From an uncultured Pseudomonadota bacterium (GTDB lineage Bacteria > Pseudomonadota > Gammaproteobacteria > Methylococcales > Methylomonadaceae): 10,517 bases of DNA. The notes under the pieces are model-generated. The model saw nothing but the letters and a program-made list of their open reading frames with translations. It searched no databases and was not told the origin of the DNA. Shown one piece after another: positions 1 through 7,250 of this stretch. Position numbers and translations under genes: made by a program. Each line of letters begins with the position of its first letter. The first letter of the stretch is position 1. Where the stretch lies: positions 1 to 10,517 of the forward strand of contig CAIUWU010000066.1 of NCBI GenBank assembly GCA_903902945.1, read 5' to 3'.

Positions 1-1589
1 ACATACAGGCGTTGTACCAGTTTGGTCAACGTACTTTTTCCTGAACCGGAGCGGCCGACGATACCGATAATCTCGCCCGGCGCAATATTAATTGACAGTT
101 GCCGGATCACATCGGCTGCATCAGGACGATAACGAAATGACACCTGATCAAAACTGACCCCACCCGCCAGACGGGGCAGCCGAGATTTCTGGCCTTCAAT
201 TTCGCTACGGGTATTCAGAATATCTCCCAGCCGGCTCATCGAAATGCCAACCTGCTGAAAGTCATTCCACATCTGCGCCAGTCGTAAAACAGGACTGGAA
301 ACCTGTCCAGCCAACATATTGAAAGCCACCAGCTGGCCGACAGTCAGTTTCTGATCAATGACCAGCGTGGCACCAAACCACATGATGGCAGCGGTGACCA
401 ACTTGCTGATCAGCTGAATACTACTATTGGCCAGAGTGGCGATATTGGTGACATTCAAGCCTGAAATGACATAGCCGGCCAGTTGCTTATCCCAGTTTTG
501 AATCCAGCGCGGCTCGACCGCCATTGCTTTCACAGTATCGATGTTGCTGATGGTTTCTACCAGAAACGATTGGTTTTCGGCGCCTTTATTGAATTTGTCA
601 TTAAGTCTTGCTCGAATGACAGGCGTAAAAATCAGAGATACCAGCGTATATAAGGGAATCGAAATGACAACGATCAGGGTCAGCCAGCCGCTGTAGTAGA
701 GCATTACGGCCAGAAACACCAACGAAAACAACAAGTCGATTAATAAGGTGATGGCATTGCCGGTTAAAAAAGAGCGAATATTTTCCAGTTCCCGGATTCT
801 GGCAACCGAATCCCCGACCCGGCGGGCCTGAAAATATGCAACGGGAAGATTCAGCAAATGCCGAAACAGTCTGGCGCCTAACTCGACATCGAGTTTGCTG
901 CTGGTGTGGGCGAACACCCAGGTTCGGATTCCAGACAGCAAAGCCTCGAAAACGATAGCTACGATCAGACCGGTGGCAACCACATTCAGCGTCTTCATCG
1001 CGTGATTGACCAGCACTTTATCCATCACTACCTGAAAAAACAGCGGCGTAATCAGTCCGATGATCTGTAATACCAGCGAAATCAATAAAATTTCCGCCAA
1101 TAATTTACGGTACTTGACGATTGCCGGAATAAACCAGCTAAAGTCAAATTTGGCCATCTCTCGCGCATAACTGGCTTTACTGGTGAAAAAAATCAGCACC
1201 CCGTTCCAGTCTGCCAGCAACTGTGTCAGCGCTATTACGGTAGGAGCTTGCTGAGGACGCTGAATCAACACCCGGGCGGCGACCGTTTCCAAGCCGGCTG
1301 ACTGGTTATCACCGAAATCGATTCTGGCGACAATAAAAAAACCGGCGGCATCCTCGGCAACCGCCGGTAACGGTGCCTTATCAAGACGTTGAGCTTGCTG
1401 CCGGATCGCCTTGGCACTTAAGCCCAGAGATTTGGCCGCCAGAATGATACGTGAGCTATCGAAAGGCGCCGTGCCCAGTTCATGACGTAAACGTGCTTCA
1501 TCAACGGCTATCGCATGTAAACCTGCCATGACTTTCAAAGCCCAAAGGCCGGAGTCGATAGCCGAATCTGTATTGGTGTTAAGCATCAT
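1..1589 (-). CDS. HlyB-type type I secretion ABC transporter (permease/ATPase), 3' part outside window
   Basis: Inner-membrane exporter of a type I secretion system, moving an unfolded RTX substrate out of the cell using ATP. 529 full codons are visible. Residues 1-135 are a C39-like domain resembling HlyB, but degenerate: Ser13 sits where active peptidases have the catalytic Cys (context DSGLWAL), and Phe84 where the His is expected (GFFIV). It should therefore bind substrate rather than cleave a leader. Residues ~150-440 are the membrane domain, starting with the HlyB-like FDFSWFIPAIVKYRK and ITPLFFQVVMDKVLV. The ATPase begins near residue 475; Walker A is GRSGSGKST at 512-520. Q-loop, signature and Walker B lie beyond position 1. 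The ATG at 1589 is the first possible start after an in-frame stop at 1602-1604, and a second ATG follows directly; no strong Shine-Dalgarno is seen. It lies 90 bases downstream of the RTX gene, its likely cargo. The HlyD-like adaptor is not in view. Confidence 0.95.
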   Translation of the reverse strand, partial: MMLNTNTDSAIDSGLWALKVMAGLHAIAVDEARLRHELGTAPFDSSRIILAAKSLGLSAKAIRQQAQRLDKAPLPAVAEDAAGFFIVARIDFGDNQSAGLETVAARVLIQRPQQAPTVIALTQLLADWNGVLIFFTSKASYAREMAKFDFSWFIPAIVKYRKLLAEILLISLVLQIIGLITPLFFQVVMDKVLVNHAMKTLNVVATGLIVAIVFEALLSGIRTWVFAHTSSKLDVELGARLFRHLLNLPVAYFQARRVGDSVARIRELENIRSFLTGNAITLLIDLLFSLVFLAVMLYYSGWLTLIVVISIPLYTLVSLIFTPVIRARLNDKFNKGAENQSFLVETISNIDTVKAMAVEPRWIQNWDKQLAGYVISGLNVTNIATLANSSIQLISKLVTAAIMWFGATLVIDQKLTVGQLVAFNMLAGQVSSPVLRLAQMWNDFQQVGISMSRLGDILNTRSEIEGQKSRLPRLAGGVSFDQVSFRYRPDAADVIRQLSINIAPGEIIGIVGRSGSGKSTLTKLVQRLY

Positions 1590-1619
1590 TCTGTCACTAG
1601 GTTAAGCCGTTTGAAGATC

Positions 1620-1673
1620 GGTATCGCCAGAATCGGTCCGGCGATACCTTGATGCTGACTGATAACAATCAGC
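1620..1673 (-). other. Two stem-loops in the gap between the RTX gene and the exporter gene
   Basis: A perfect 9-bp inverted repeat, GGTATCGCC (1620-1628) and GGCGATACC (1640-1648), encloses an 11-base loop. Next to it CTGAT (1659-1663) and ATCAG (1668-1672) form a 5-bp stem with a 4-base loop; the alternative pairing GCTGA/TCAGC (1654-1658/1669-1673) is also possible. Read on the minus strand they come just after the RTX stop codon and before the exporter start. No T-run follows the large stem, so it is not a standard intrinsic terminator. It may protect the 3' end of the RTX message or lower expression of the exporter relative to its cargo. The structure is seen; the role is inferred. Confidence 0.5.
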
Positions 1674-1679
1674 GGTGTT

Positions 1680-4600
1680 TTAATGCCAGTTAGCGGCAAT
1701 CACCGGATTGAGAGCCACCTGATAGCTGGCAGGTAAGGTACTGATGCCGGCCGCCGGCGGTGCATAGGCCGCCATCGCCTGGACCAGTTTTTCGACATCG
1801 GTGTTCTGTAATGTCGCCCCGCTGGCGACCTTGATTTGCTCGATTTGATGATCGCTACCCAGATACCAGTCCTGAATTACCGCCTTATCCTGTGTGCCAA
1901 TGATACTGACTTCGAGATTGTTACCCTCATGCCGGAACCATAGCTGATTGTTACTGACGCTGCTGCCCACACTTAGAATGTCATAGTTGCCGACACTATT
2001 GTCATTATCGATCAGCGTATCGACACCGTAGCCTAGACCCAGCAGATAGGTATCGTTACCGACGCCACCAACCAGCGTGTCATTACCCACGCCACCGTCC
2101 AGCACATTATTGCCGCGATTGCCGATCAAGATATTGTTCAGGGCATTGCCGGTAGCGTTGATATCTTCATTCCACAACTTGATCGCTTCTGTCGTGTAGA
2201 TGGCATAGGCATTGGCAACGTTAGCGGCTGCCCGGAAATCAGCCAGACTCAGATAGCGGGTCATGTCACTGATTCTTTGCCGGCCTGAGTCGGCGATATA
2301 AAAGCCCATCAGACTGCCATCGGTTTCGTTGTAAACCGCTCCGGTGATGGTCACCACATGATTGACCCCGCCGTTATCGAGATAGGCATTGTCAGCCCAC
2401 AGTTTGCCGGCGTTTAATCCAAGTATCACCCCTCGACCACTGCGAATCAGGTTGGCAATCCCCTGTTCGTTGTAACCTGGCAGCAGGTTGTTGCGAATAC
2501 CATAGCTGCTCAATAGCTGCTGCTGTTGCTGATAGTTGGAACCCCCACGCTGGTAATCGGTGACAGCCGGATTGGTGACCGCCCAGCTGTTATCGATCGC
2601 CCGCTGGACGACCTGAGCTTCTGTGGTTGGCGTTTTGGCTTCGGTGAGCAGATTGGCGATCGAAGTTAACGCACAGGTACCTTTGTAATTGGGAATGGCA
2701 TCGCCTTGCATGTAATCCAGTTCGTTGGCTTTAGGATAGCCATACACCAGCACGGCAGCACCGTCGACCAAACCCTGTTCCGGTTTGCTGAAATCAAGCA
2801 GATTGAGATTCTCGACATTATCGCTCAGGGTATAGCTGATTTTACTTTGTACCGTGTCGGTACCTTCGCTGGCATTTTCAAGCACCTGATCGCCACTGTT
2901 ATCGACATAGTAAGTGTCATTACCAGCACCGCCGATCATGGTATCGGCACCGGTTACACCATCGAGAATGTTGTCGCTGCTGTTGCCGATCAGACGGTTG
3001 TTGAGGGCGTTGCCGGTAGCGTTGATGTTGTAACCTTCCAGTAAACGCAATTCTTCGATATTGGCATTCAGACCATAGTTGGCGCTGCTGAGCACCGTAT
3101 CGTAACCTTCGTTAGCGTATTCCAGAATCACATCATTAACACTGTTGACTACATAGATGTCATCGCCCTGCCCGCCCTGCATATTATCAGCCCCGGCACC
3201 GCCATCCAGATAGTCATTGCCGAGACCAGCTACCAGTGTGTCATTACCATCGCCACCGTATAGCCAGTCATTGTCGGTTTGGCCGGGATTCAGGGTTTGC
3301 TGGGCTTCATTACTGCCGGTGAACCCGAAAATCAGATCGTCGCCAGCACCGCCATAAAGAATATCGTTGCCGATCTGGCCAAATAATCGGTCATTGCCAT
3401 CGCCACCATATAGCTGATCATTACCGTCACCGCCTTGTAATTCATCGGCTCCGGTCTCGCCGTATAGCAAATCGTTACCCAGACCGCCCAGCATCAAGTC
3501 ATCGCCATTTCCGCCATACAGTTTGTCATCATCGGTTTCACCGCTGGCCAGAGTCTGCTTGCTGTCATTGCTGGGAGTAAAGCCGACCATAATGTCGTTA
3601 CCATCGCCGCCCCATAAACTGTCGTTACCGACACCGCCAAACAGTTTGTCATTACCAGCTTCTCCCGACAGGCTGTCATTGCCGGTACCGCCATTCAGTT
3701 CATCATCACCGGCACCACCGAATAACTGGTCGATACCGTCTCCCCCCACTAACAGATCTGTTCCGTCACCGCCGTCCAGACTGTCATTGCCCAGTCCGCC
3801 ATAGAGCTGGTCGTCTCCTGCACCACCATAAAGTTTGTCATCGTCGGTTTCGCCGGTTGCAAGCGTTTGTTTGGCATCATTACTAGCGGTAAAGCCGACC
3901 AGAATGTCATTACCGTCGCTCCCCCACAGCGTGTCATTACCAACCTCTCCAAACAGCCGGTCATCTCCGGTTTCGCCGAGCAGCAGATCGTTGCCTTCAT
4001 TGCCGTGCAGTTCATCCAGACCGGTACCGCCAAACAAAATGTCGGCACCCTGACCACCGGACAACAGATCGTTATCGGCGCCACCGTCCAGAAAATCATC
4101 CCCCAAACCGCCGGATAACTGATCGTTGCCGTTACCGCCGAACAAGGTGTCGTTATCGGTTTCCCCGGTCAGCAGGGTTTGTTTGCTGTCGTTACTGGCG
4201 GTAAAGCCCATCAGTAAATCATTGCCATCACCGCCGCTGAGAATATCGTTACCAACCTGACCAAACAATTTATCGTCACCGACACCACCATCAAGACTGT
4301 CATTACCGGATCCGCCCTGCAATTCATCATTACCTTCTTCACCGTAAAGCCTGTCGTCACCGGCATAACCTAACAACACATCATTACCGGTGCCGCCCCA
4401 CAGATTATCATTGCGGCTACTGCCGCCCATCACATCGTCGCCGCCACCGGCCAGGAAATTCACCAGAAGATCAGTATTGAAATAGATACCGTTGTATTGG
4501 GCGTAATAGTTAGCGTCAAAGCTGTCATTGCCATCCGTACCAATCAGGTAGGTACGATTACTGTTATTGATTTTGATCTGACTGGCGACGAAATCGATCC

Positions 4601-5987
4601 ATGCCCCACTGGTGACATAGTAGCGGTTATCGGTATCGCGGAGGGTGCGGTAGCTGGAAGCGGGAGTGGTCAGGGTATTAGTGAGTTTGCCGGGGATGCC
4701 GCTAGTCTCGCTGATTTTGACTGGTAGCGGCGGCGACGCAGCGGTAAACTGGCTGTTGCCTTCAGTATAAAAACCGTAATCCAAGGCCCGGATCTCGCTG
4801 ATCCCAGCAGTCGCCAGTGTCTTGAATTCGGCGGCATCGCCAATGCCGTCTTCGTTATTGTCGGTCCACACTTGCAGCCCATTCAGCTCACTGCCTGACA
4901 GCCTACCATCGCGGTTACTATCTAACGCCTGTAATGCGGCGACCGTCAGACCGGCTCGCGAGGCATTGAGCAACACCGGAGTTTTATTGGCTATCGAGAC
5001 AGCGGTATCCAGCGCCAGGGTTCTGGACTCATAGAAGGCACCAATCGGGGTGAAAAAATCGACGATTGGCGCTACGACAGACGTAATGGCATTGCCAATC
5101 GACACCAAGGTATTAGAAATCCATTGGGTAAATACACTCACAAAACTTTGATTGCGTGTCCCGGTTACCACCGTTTCTTCCAGTATGATCAGATCCTCGG
5201 CGCTGGTTAACTGTTTTTGCTGGCCGCTGGGTGTTGAAATAGTTGCGCTAGCTGTGCTCAAGTCAGTACCACTACCTGATGATGAACTAAACTCCAGCAA
5301 ATTATTAGCCTGATCCAATGTCCAATAATTCCATTCACCGGTAGCGGGATCATACTGATAATAAATTGAAAGGCCGTCAGTCGTTCTGGTCGTTGTTGAA
5401 ATAACCCGACCATTTTTTGTAACAGACTCGTAATGACTGCCATCATTAGAATCTAACCGGCTGGTAGTACTGCCGTCCGGGTTAGTCGTCGTGATTACAT
5501 TCTGATTGAGAAAATTGCTACCCCATTTAGTAATTAAATATACGATCTGAGATTGAAATATTTTCATACCACTATCCTTCCTCGAAGGGCCATCATGATA
5601 GTACTGGTAAATACCTGCGGCCCCCATACCGGGCGAGTGCGCCTTGGCCTCTTGATAATAACCAATCAAGGCTCTCGCCTGCGCGGTTGCATCCCATCGA
5701 TTACTATCGGTTATGCCATAAGCTTGTGCGGTACCATCAACCGTCTGTCCCAAACCAAATGCAGAAGTCTTCGTATTAGCCGCATCGGGATTAAATCCGG
5801 ATTCATGCTCGGCAAACGCTAAAAGATTGACGATATCGCCATCAGTTAAATGTGCATTACGTGCCTCGTTAATAATGATTTGTTGTACCTGCGTTTTGAC
5901 TGCCTCACTAGCAGCCCCCCAGTCTCGAGAATTCCCAGCCAGACGGCCTGGCGTATGATCAATCGGGTCGTTATAGTGATTTGACAT
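1680..5987 (-). CDS. Large RTX protein with SLT lysozyme-like, EF-hand and inserted C39-like cysteine peptidase domains
   Basis: Type I-secreted Ca-binding protein of 1435 residues. Domains in order: SLT/lysozyme-like ~41-135 (AEHESGFNPDA with likely catalytic Glu62, then SAFGLGQ); an unassigned module ~181-243 shared with the upstream gene; a hydrophobic stretch 282-318; two EF-hand loops, 356-367 (DSNRDGRLSGSE) and 376-387 (DNNEDGIGDAAE); RTX nonapeptides GGxGxDxLx ~483-945; longer RTX repeats ~943-1066; a papain/C39-like domain ~1067-1273 with Cys1105 (GTCALTS), His1210 (VNHVV), Asp1233 (YIADSG) and possible oxyanion Gln1094; RTX again 1275-1315; an HCBP-related segment (QLWFRHEGNNLEVSIIG) ~1348-1385; and a C-terminal secretion region ending NPVIAANWH. 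No Sec signal peptide, as expected. The start is supported by GGAGAA five bases upstream. The exporter follows. Likely a secreted peptidoglycan-targeting or protease effector; substrate and target unknown. An adhesin or S-layer-type role is possible but less suited to two enzyme-like domains. Confidence 0.95.
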   Translation of the reverse strand: MSNHYNDPIDHTPGRLAGNSRDWGAASEAVKTQVQQIIINEARNAHLTDGDIVNLLAFAEHESGFNPDAANTKTSAFGLGQTVDGTAQAYGITDSNRWDATAQARALIGYYQEAKAHSPGMGAAGIYQYYHDGPSRKDSGMKIFQSQIVYLITKWGSNFLNQNVITTTNPDGSTTSRLDSNDGSHYESVTKNGRVISTTTRTTDGLSIYYQYDPATGEWNYWTLDQANNLLEFSSSSGSGTDLSTASATISTPSGQQKQLTSAEDLIILEETVVTGTRNQSFVSVFTQWISNTLVSIGNAITSVVAPIVDFFTPIGAFYESRTLALDTAVSIANKTPVLLNASRAGLTVAALQALDSNRDGRLSGSELNGLQVWTDNNEDGIGDAAEFKTLATAGISEIRALDYGFYTEGNSQFTAASPPLPVKISETSGIPGKLTNTLTTPASSYRTLRDTDNRYYVTSGAWIDFVASQIKINNSNRTYLIGTDGNDSFDANYYAQYNGIYFNTDLLVNFLAGGGDDVMGGSSRNDNLWGGTGNDVLLGYAGDDRLYGEEGNDELQGGSGNDSLDGGVGDDKLFGQVGNDILSGGDGNDLLMGFTASNDSKQTLLTGETDNDTLFGGNGNDQLSGGLGDDFLDGGADNDLLSGGQGADILFGGTGLDELHGNEGNDLLLGETGDDRLFGEVGNDTLWGSDGNDILVGFTASNDAKQTLATGETDDDKLYGGAGDDQLYGGLGNDSLDGGDGTDLLVGGDGIDQLFGGAGDDELNGGTGNDSLSGEAGNDKLFGGVGNDSLWGGDGNDIMVGFTPSNDSKQTLASGETDDDKLYGGNGDDLMLGGLGNDLLYGETGADELQGGDGNDQLYGGDGNDRLFGQIGNDILYGGAGDDLIFGFTGSNEAQQTLNPGQTDNDWLYGGDGNDTLVAGLGNDYLDGGAGADNMQGGQGDDIYVVNSVNDVILEYANEGYDTVLSSANYGLNANIEELRLLEGYNINATGNALNNRLIGNSSDNILDGVTGADTMIGGAGNDTYYVDNSGDQVLENASEGTDTVQSKISYTLSDNVENLNLLDFSKPEQGLVDGAAVLVYGYPKANELDYMQGDAIPNYKGTCALTSIANLLTEAKTPTTEAQVVQRAIDNSWAVTNPAVTDYQRGGSNYQQQQQLLSSYGIRNNLLPGYNEQGIANLIRSGRGVILGLNAGKLWADNAYLDNGGVNHVVTITGAVYNETDGSLMGFYIADSGRQRISDMTRYLSLADFRAAANVANAYAIYTTEAIKLWNEDINATGNALNNILIGNRGNNVLDGGVGNDTLVGGVGNDTYLLGLGYGVDTLIDNDNSVGNYDILSVGSSVSNNQLWFRHEGNNLEVSIIGTQDKAVIQDWYLGSDHQIEQIKVASGATLQNTDVEKLVQAMAAYAPPAAGISTLPASYQVALNPVIAANWH
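2118..2165 (-). repeat. Direct repeat copy 1 (INATGNALNN motif), downstream flank of the C39-like domain
   Basis: Encodes residues 1275-1290 (DINATGNALNNILIGN). It matches the copy at 2982-3029 at about 38 of 48 bases by hand alignment, including a 17-base identical core. The motif is the normal start of a long RTX repeat unit, and here it restarts the RTX fold after the peptidase domain. Confidence 0.75.
2166..2798 (-). other. C39/papain-like cysteine peptidase domain inserted within RTX repeats
   Basis: Residues ~1064-1274 of the RTX protein. In the preceding unit the linker between the NIEELRLL strand and INATGNALNN is only about 4-5 residues (EGYN). In the next unit the same linker, between VENLNLLD and INATGNALNN, is over 200 residues long and has no glycine-rich Ca-binding repeats. 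It contains the papain-fold order Gln, Cys, His, Asp (1094, 1105, 1210, 1233). Closest in style to peptidase C39-like domains, but I cannot assign a named subfamily. Confidence 0.75.
2982..3029 (-). repeat. Direct repeat copy 2 (INATGNALNN motif), upstream flank of the C39-like domain
   Basis: Encodes residues 987-1002 (NINATGNALNNRLIGN), the start of the RTX unit just before the one interrupted by the peptidase domain. Pairs with the copy at 2118-2165; the two are similar at both DNA and protein level. Confidence 0.75.
3153..4208 (-). repeat. Higher-order tandem repeat within the RTX array (~104-residue / 312-base unit)
   Basis: The motif GFTxSNxxxQTLxxGxTDxD recurs with Phe at residues 595, 699, 803 and 889, that is 104, 104 and 86 residues apart. 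The short third interval is 18 residues (two nonapeptides) less. Units run 3897-4208, 3585-3896, 3327-3584 and 3153-3326 (last incomplete). Between the GFT motifs are ordinary Ca-binding nonapeptides, ending each time in a conserved LFGxxGNDxLxGxxGxDxxxGFT string. The pattern indicates growth by duplication of blocks of about ten nonapeptides with a non-RTX spacer, not of single nonapeptides. Confidence 0.85.
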
Positions 5988-5989
5988 GA

Positions 5990-6832
5990 TTATTCTCCAG
6001 TTTCTATATAAAAAATTGTGAATGGTGATGTTGGATCAATACCTAAACGTGATTCAGCCTCAACATATTGCCTTTCGTCCTCACGGGTATCATCCGAATA
6101 AGTCAGTCCAAAACTCAGTTGTTTACCATCGGTACTGAAAAGACGTCGTGCAGTACAAGAGCCACCGTTACCCAAGCAACTGCTGTACTCGACTGCGACA
6201 GCAAAATTATTATTCTCCGAGTTATCGTTCTCAGACTTCTCACACCCTATGCCTACCGGTGTGAGTCGAAGAGATTCGAGATACGCCAAATCATCAGACA
6301 TCGACGGTTCAGAAGATTTGCCATCGGGTCCGCTAAAACGCAAGGTATTGTGATTACACTTGCGTCCTCGCCGAGCATCTTTGGGGACATCGATATAGCC
6401 GCAGCTTATCGATACCGTATGCTGTCCACATTGCAGCTCGATCTTTTGTCTGGCATGGGTTGGGTTATTGGGATCAAAGGTTAATCTTAGATCTAATCCT
6501 GATGAAAAATTCGACAGATTGTGGTCAGGATCGATACGCCATGTACTCCATTTACCTGTGTTGGTGTCAGCATTATAGAAAAGATAATTGGCACCACCAT
6601 CATCCCAGAATTTTTTAAACCAAATAAGCTTGCCTTTTCTAGTAACTGATTCTTGATATGCCCCATTTTTAAAAACAACTGAAACCTTTTGGACTTCCTC
6701 GTCTTGATCTATATCCTCAGTACGAACAGTCCTATCAATAAATTCCCTTGTCTCAACTACATCAGCAAACGCGATTGATGGCATCGTAAAAACAATAAAA
6801 ATCAATATTTTACTAAAATTCTGCAACCCCAT
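5990..6832 (-). CDS. Secreted cysteine-rich protein of unknown family, operon partner of the RTX protein
   Basis: I do not recognise the family. With the ATG at 6832 the product has 280 residues and opens with a classic Sec signal peptide: MGLQNFSK, hydrophobic ILIFIVFTMPSI, cleavage after AFA (residue 23). An upstream in-frame ATG at 6943 would add 37 residues and bury the signal peptide; it has a weak GGGGG four bases before it, whereas 6832 has no clear Shine-Dalgarno, so the start is uncertain. The mature part has six Cys (residues 135, 144, 159, 197, 219, 226), fit for three disulfides in the periplasm or outside. Residues ~56-111 (NGAYQESVTRKGK ... TGKW ... NLSNFSSG) align with RTX protein residues 182-235. 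Its stop is two bases from the RTX start and its last two codons supply that gene's ribosome binding site, so the two are translationally coupled. Candidate immunity protein, chaperone or co-secreted partner; inferred from position and shared module. Confidence 0.75.
   Translation of the reverse strand: MGLQNFSKILIFIVFTMPSIAFADVVETREFIDRTVRTEDIDQDEEVQKVSVVFKNGAYQESVTRKGKLIWFKKFWDDGGANYLFYNADTNTGKWSTWRIDPDHNLSNFSSGLDLRLTFDPNNPTHARQKIELQCGQHTVSISCGYIDVPKDARRGRKCNHNTLRFSGPDGKSSEPSMSDDLAYLESLRLTPVGIGCEKSENDNSENNNFAVAVEYSSCLGNGGSCTARRLFSTDGKQLSFGLTYSDDTREDERQYVEAESRLGIDPTSPFTIFYIETGE
5993..5998 (-). promoter_or_regulatory. Shine-Dalgarno of the RTX gene inside the end of the upstream gene
   Basis: On the minus strand GGAGAA (5998 to 5993) lies five bases before the RTX ATG at 5987. 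It is also the last two codons (Gly-Glu) of the upstream gene, followed by its TAA. The arrangement implies translational coupling and fixed co-production of the two proteins. Confidence 0.8.
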
Positions 6833-7250
6833 ATCAGAAACAGAACTATAAAAAAAATCTTTTATATCGTTTTTTTCAAATACTGTTTTTTTGACAATAA
6901 AACAATCAAATATCTGTACAAAATATAAACCTTTTTTAATCATTCAACCCCCAACAAATTACCATAAAATTTATTATTAATCTTGTTTAATACAACAGTA
7001 ATATTTATTTTATAGATCTGCCTTGCAACCAATAAAAATCCCTAAAAATATAAAAATAAATTAATTGACTATGGGAGAATTTATTGCTACCAATCGCCTA
7101 TAAAAAAATTGACAACTTACTTATTAAACGACCTTATCCACCAAAAAACCCATAGACATATTATTAAAAAATAACAATTCTGAAACATCATTAGAATCAA
7201 TTAAAAAATCACTTTACCTTTATTTTAATAACCTCATTTTTTAAATACTA

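Noticed and set aside
1620..1648. Intrinsic terminator after the RTX gene
   Set aside because: Stem is good but no T-run follows on the minus strand, and the exporter gene follows in the same direction.
3523..3804. Plus-strand open frame encoding a Pro/Ser-rich repeat protein (SLPSPP-type)
   Set aside because: It is the antisense image of the RTX nonapeptide repeats; neighbouring antisense frames show the same pattern.
3153..4541. Regularly spaced short repeats as a CRISPR array
   Set aside because: The repeats are coding, in one open frame, diverged between copies and encode GGxGxDxLx nonapeptides.
6833..6943. N-terminal extension of the secreted protein starting at the ATG at 6943
   Set aside because: It is in frame with no stop, but it would place 37 residues in front of a textbook signal peptide, adds an odd seventh Cys and has an AT-rich composition like noncoding DNA. 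The weak GGGGG before it leaves some doubt.
7109..7114. Second TTGACA on the plus strand as a promoter
   Set aside because: No acceptable -10 hexamer at 16-18 bases downstream.
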